From contig CAKTOO010000022.1 in assembly GCA_934590165.1 (NCBI GenBank), positions 1 to 50,074 of the forward strand: 50,074 nucleotides of DNA, read 5' to 3'. The DNA comes from an uncultured Dysosmobacter sp. (GTDB taxonomy: Bacteria; Bacillota; Clostridia; Oscillospirales; Oscillospiraceae). The translations under genes and the position numbers were made by a program. The notes beneath the pieces were generated by a model, which did not search any database, had not been told where the DNA came from, and saw only the letters and a program-made list of their open reading frames with translations. Below are positions 49,393 to 50,074 of this stretch, one piece after another (within the stretch, counting starts at the first letter, position 1; each line of letters starts with the position of its first letter).

Positions 49393-49866
49393 TTATCGAT
49401 TCCTTTCTTTCATCGTTCTGTCGATCTCACGCTTGGCATCCCGCTTGGCGGAAGCCTCCCGCTTGTCGTAGTTCTTTTTGCCCTTGCACAGGCCCACCTC
49501 CAGCTTGACCCGGGCATCCTTGAAGTAGACACTCAAGGGCACCAGGGTGTAGCCGTCCTGCTTGATGAGGGCGTGAAGCTTGCGGATCTCCCGCTTGTGC
49601 ATCAGGAGCCGCCGGGTGCGGACAGGATCCTTGTTGAAGATGTTTCCCTTTTCATAGGGGGAGATGTGCATGCCCTGGACGAACAACTCGCCGTCCTTGA
49701 CCGTGCAGTAGGCGTCCTTCAGGTTCAGCGTACCGGCCCGGACGGACTTGACCTCCGTGCCGAAAAGCTCAATGCCCGCCTCATACTTATCCTCCACAAA
49801 ATAGTCGTGAAAGGCTTTGCGGTTCTGGGCCGCGATCTTGATTCCCTTTTTCTCCGTATGGCTCAC
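49393..49866 (-). CDS. smpB: SsrA-binding protein SmpB
   Basis: About 157 residues from GTG 49866. KIAAQNRKAFHDYFVEDKYEAGI is the SmpB start, then GTEVKSVRAG, NLKDAY, ISPYEKGN, RRLLMHKREI and the DKREASAKRDAKREIDR tail that enters the empty mRNA channel. SmpB brings tmRNA to stalled ribosomes. The start is unsure: AAGGAGG is only two bases before GTG, whereas an in-frame ACG six bases further sits at ideal distance from AGGAGGTGA; an ATG at 49956 would add an unrelated stretch. ssrA lies 1.5 kb downstream. Confidence 0.95.
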   Translation of the reverse strand: MSHTEKKGIKIAAQNRKAFHDYFVEDKYEAGIELFGTEVKSVRAGTLNLKDAYCTVKDGELFVQGMHISPYEKGNIFNKDPVRTRRLLMHKREIRKLHALIKQDGYTLVPLSVYFKDARVKLEVGLCKGKKNYDKREASAKRDAKREIDRTMKERNR

Positions 49867-50029
49867 CTCCTCCTTGGATGTAACATAGCCATGAGCAAAA
49901 CTCCAAAAGAGTAGTAATTGCAATGGTTTCCAGCCATGGCTGAAACCGGAAATCACTCATATGGTATAGAAAGCGGAGCCCCTTTTTGGTAAAATTGACT
50001 TGAGAGAAAACCAACCAGAAAGGGGCTGG

Positions 50030-50074
50030 CCGCTATCTACCGACAGGAAATCATTCAGGATGTGACGCTGTTTA
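50030..50074 (+). CDS. Possible Rpn-type nuclease/transposase, cut by right edge
   Basis: A plus-strand frame behind AAAGGGG reads LAAIYRQEIIQDVTLF to the window edge. This resembles the N-terminus of the Rpn/PD-(D/E)XK 'recombination-promoting nuclease' family (IxDxTLFxxxFM). No ATG, GTG or TTG is present in frame; only CTG is available. With 15 codons visible the call is tentative. Confidence 0.3.

Noticed and set aside
49925..49947. Near-palindrome GGTTTC-AGCCATGGCT-GAAACC upstream of smpB
   Set aside because: One asymmetric base and no link to a promoter that I could place; could be an operator but is unsupported.

Overview
The window looks like chromosome from an anaerobic, spore-forming member of the Clostridia, most likely a gut Oscillospiraceae relative (inference). 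The signs are a GC-rich backbone with strong AGGAGG ribosome sites, a T-box leader, a SAM-I riboswitch, an alpha/beta spore protein behind a sigma-G-like promoter, PdaA for spore cortex, ribosomal protein L27 with a Prp-cleavable leader, DUF1836/DegV, and many class-specific families (TmcAL, Rrf2, Obg, TraX, tocopherol-cyclase-like).

Layout. 1-5.7 kb is an AT-rich accessory island: a tyrosine integrase (cut by the left edge), an excisionase-like gene, and a tight four-gene operon made of a membrane-anchored STAND/NACHT-like NTPase, an unknown protein, a small protein starting with a GFVTNSSSTNF motif, and a radical-SAM-like enzyme with an unusual CX7CX6C motif. The island abuts tRNA-Pro(UGG). 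On the other side of the tRNA (5.84-6.47 kb) is a non-coding array of decayed tRNA-Pro 5' halves and TGTGGTCA repeats that looks like old attachment-site debris. 6.5-9.1 kb holds a glycan module (O-antigen-ligase-like protein, GT2). 9.3-13.3 kb holds an AT-rich orphan gene, a nucleoside deaminase, metK under a SAM-I riboswitch, and a rhomboid-like membrane protein. 13.3-21 kb is a two-component system followed by a TolC-like/lipoprotein adaptor/RND tripartite efflux operon, surprising if the cell has no outer membrane. 21-24.7 kb has a DUF3298-type lipoprotein, tmcAL and ackA.

24.7-29.7 kb is a decay zone. It contains a 5'-truncated C_GCAxxG_C_C gene, a LysR regulator frameshifted at a C8 tract, and two ABC exporter half-transporters, one frameshifted and one with an internal deletion through its Walker A region. 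29.8-33.2 kb has an XRE-type membrane regulator and the rplU-prp-rpmA-obgE ribosome/GTPase group. 33.3-35.1 kb is a stand-alone trpB2 behind a tryptophan-type T-box. 35.2-41.3 kb carries mnmM, a SASP, an Rrf2 regulator, pdaA, traX, a YtqA-type radical SAM protein, a tocopherol-cyclase-like protein and a TrmH-family methyltransferase.

41.3-45 kb has a Cu/Zn-type SOD and a MarR-controlled alcohol/aldehyde dehydrogenase operon with two visible operator palindromes. 45-46.7 kb is a divergent DUF1836/degV pair. 46.9-48.1 kb contains a decayed zinc-ribbon gene with an in-frame TGA, a set of long hairpins, and tmRNA (ssrA). 48.1-49.9 kb has an SDR, a cyclophilin and smpB, so both trans-translation components lie within about 2.4 kb. 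The right edge cuts what may be the start of an Rpn-type nuclease/transposase.

The most promising undescribed system is the island operon at 1.4-5.7 kb. No searches were run. Family names come from motifs and memory, and AT/GC statements are by eye.
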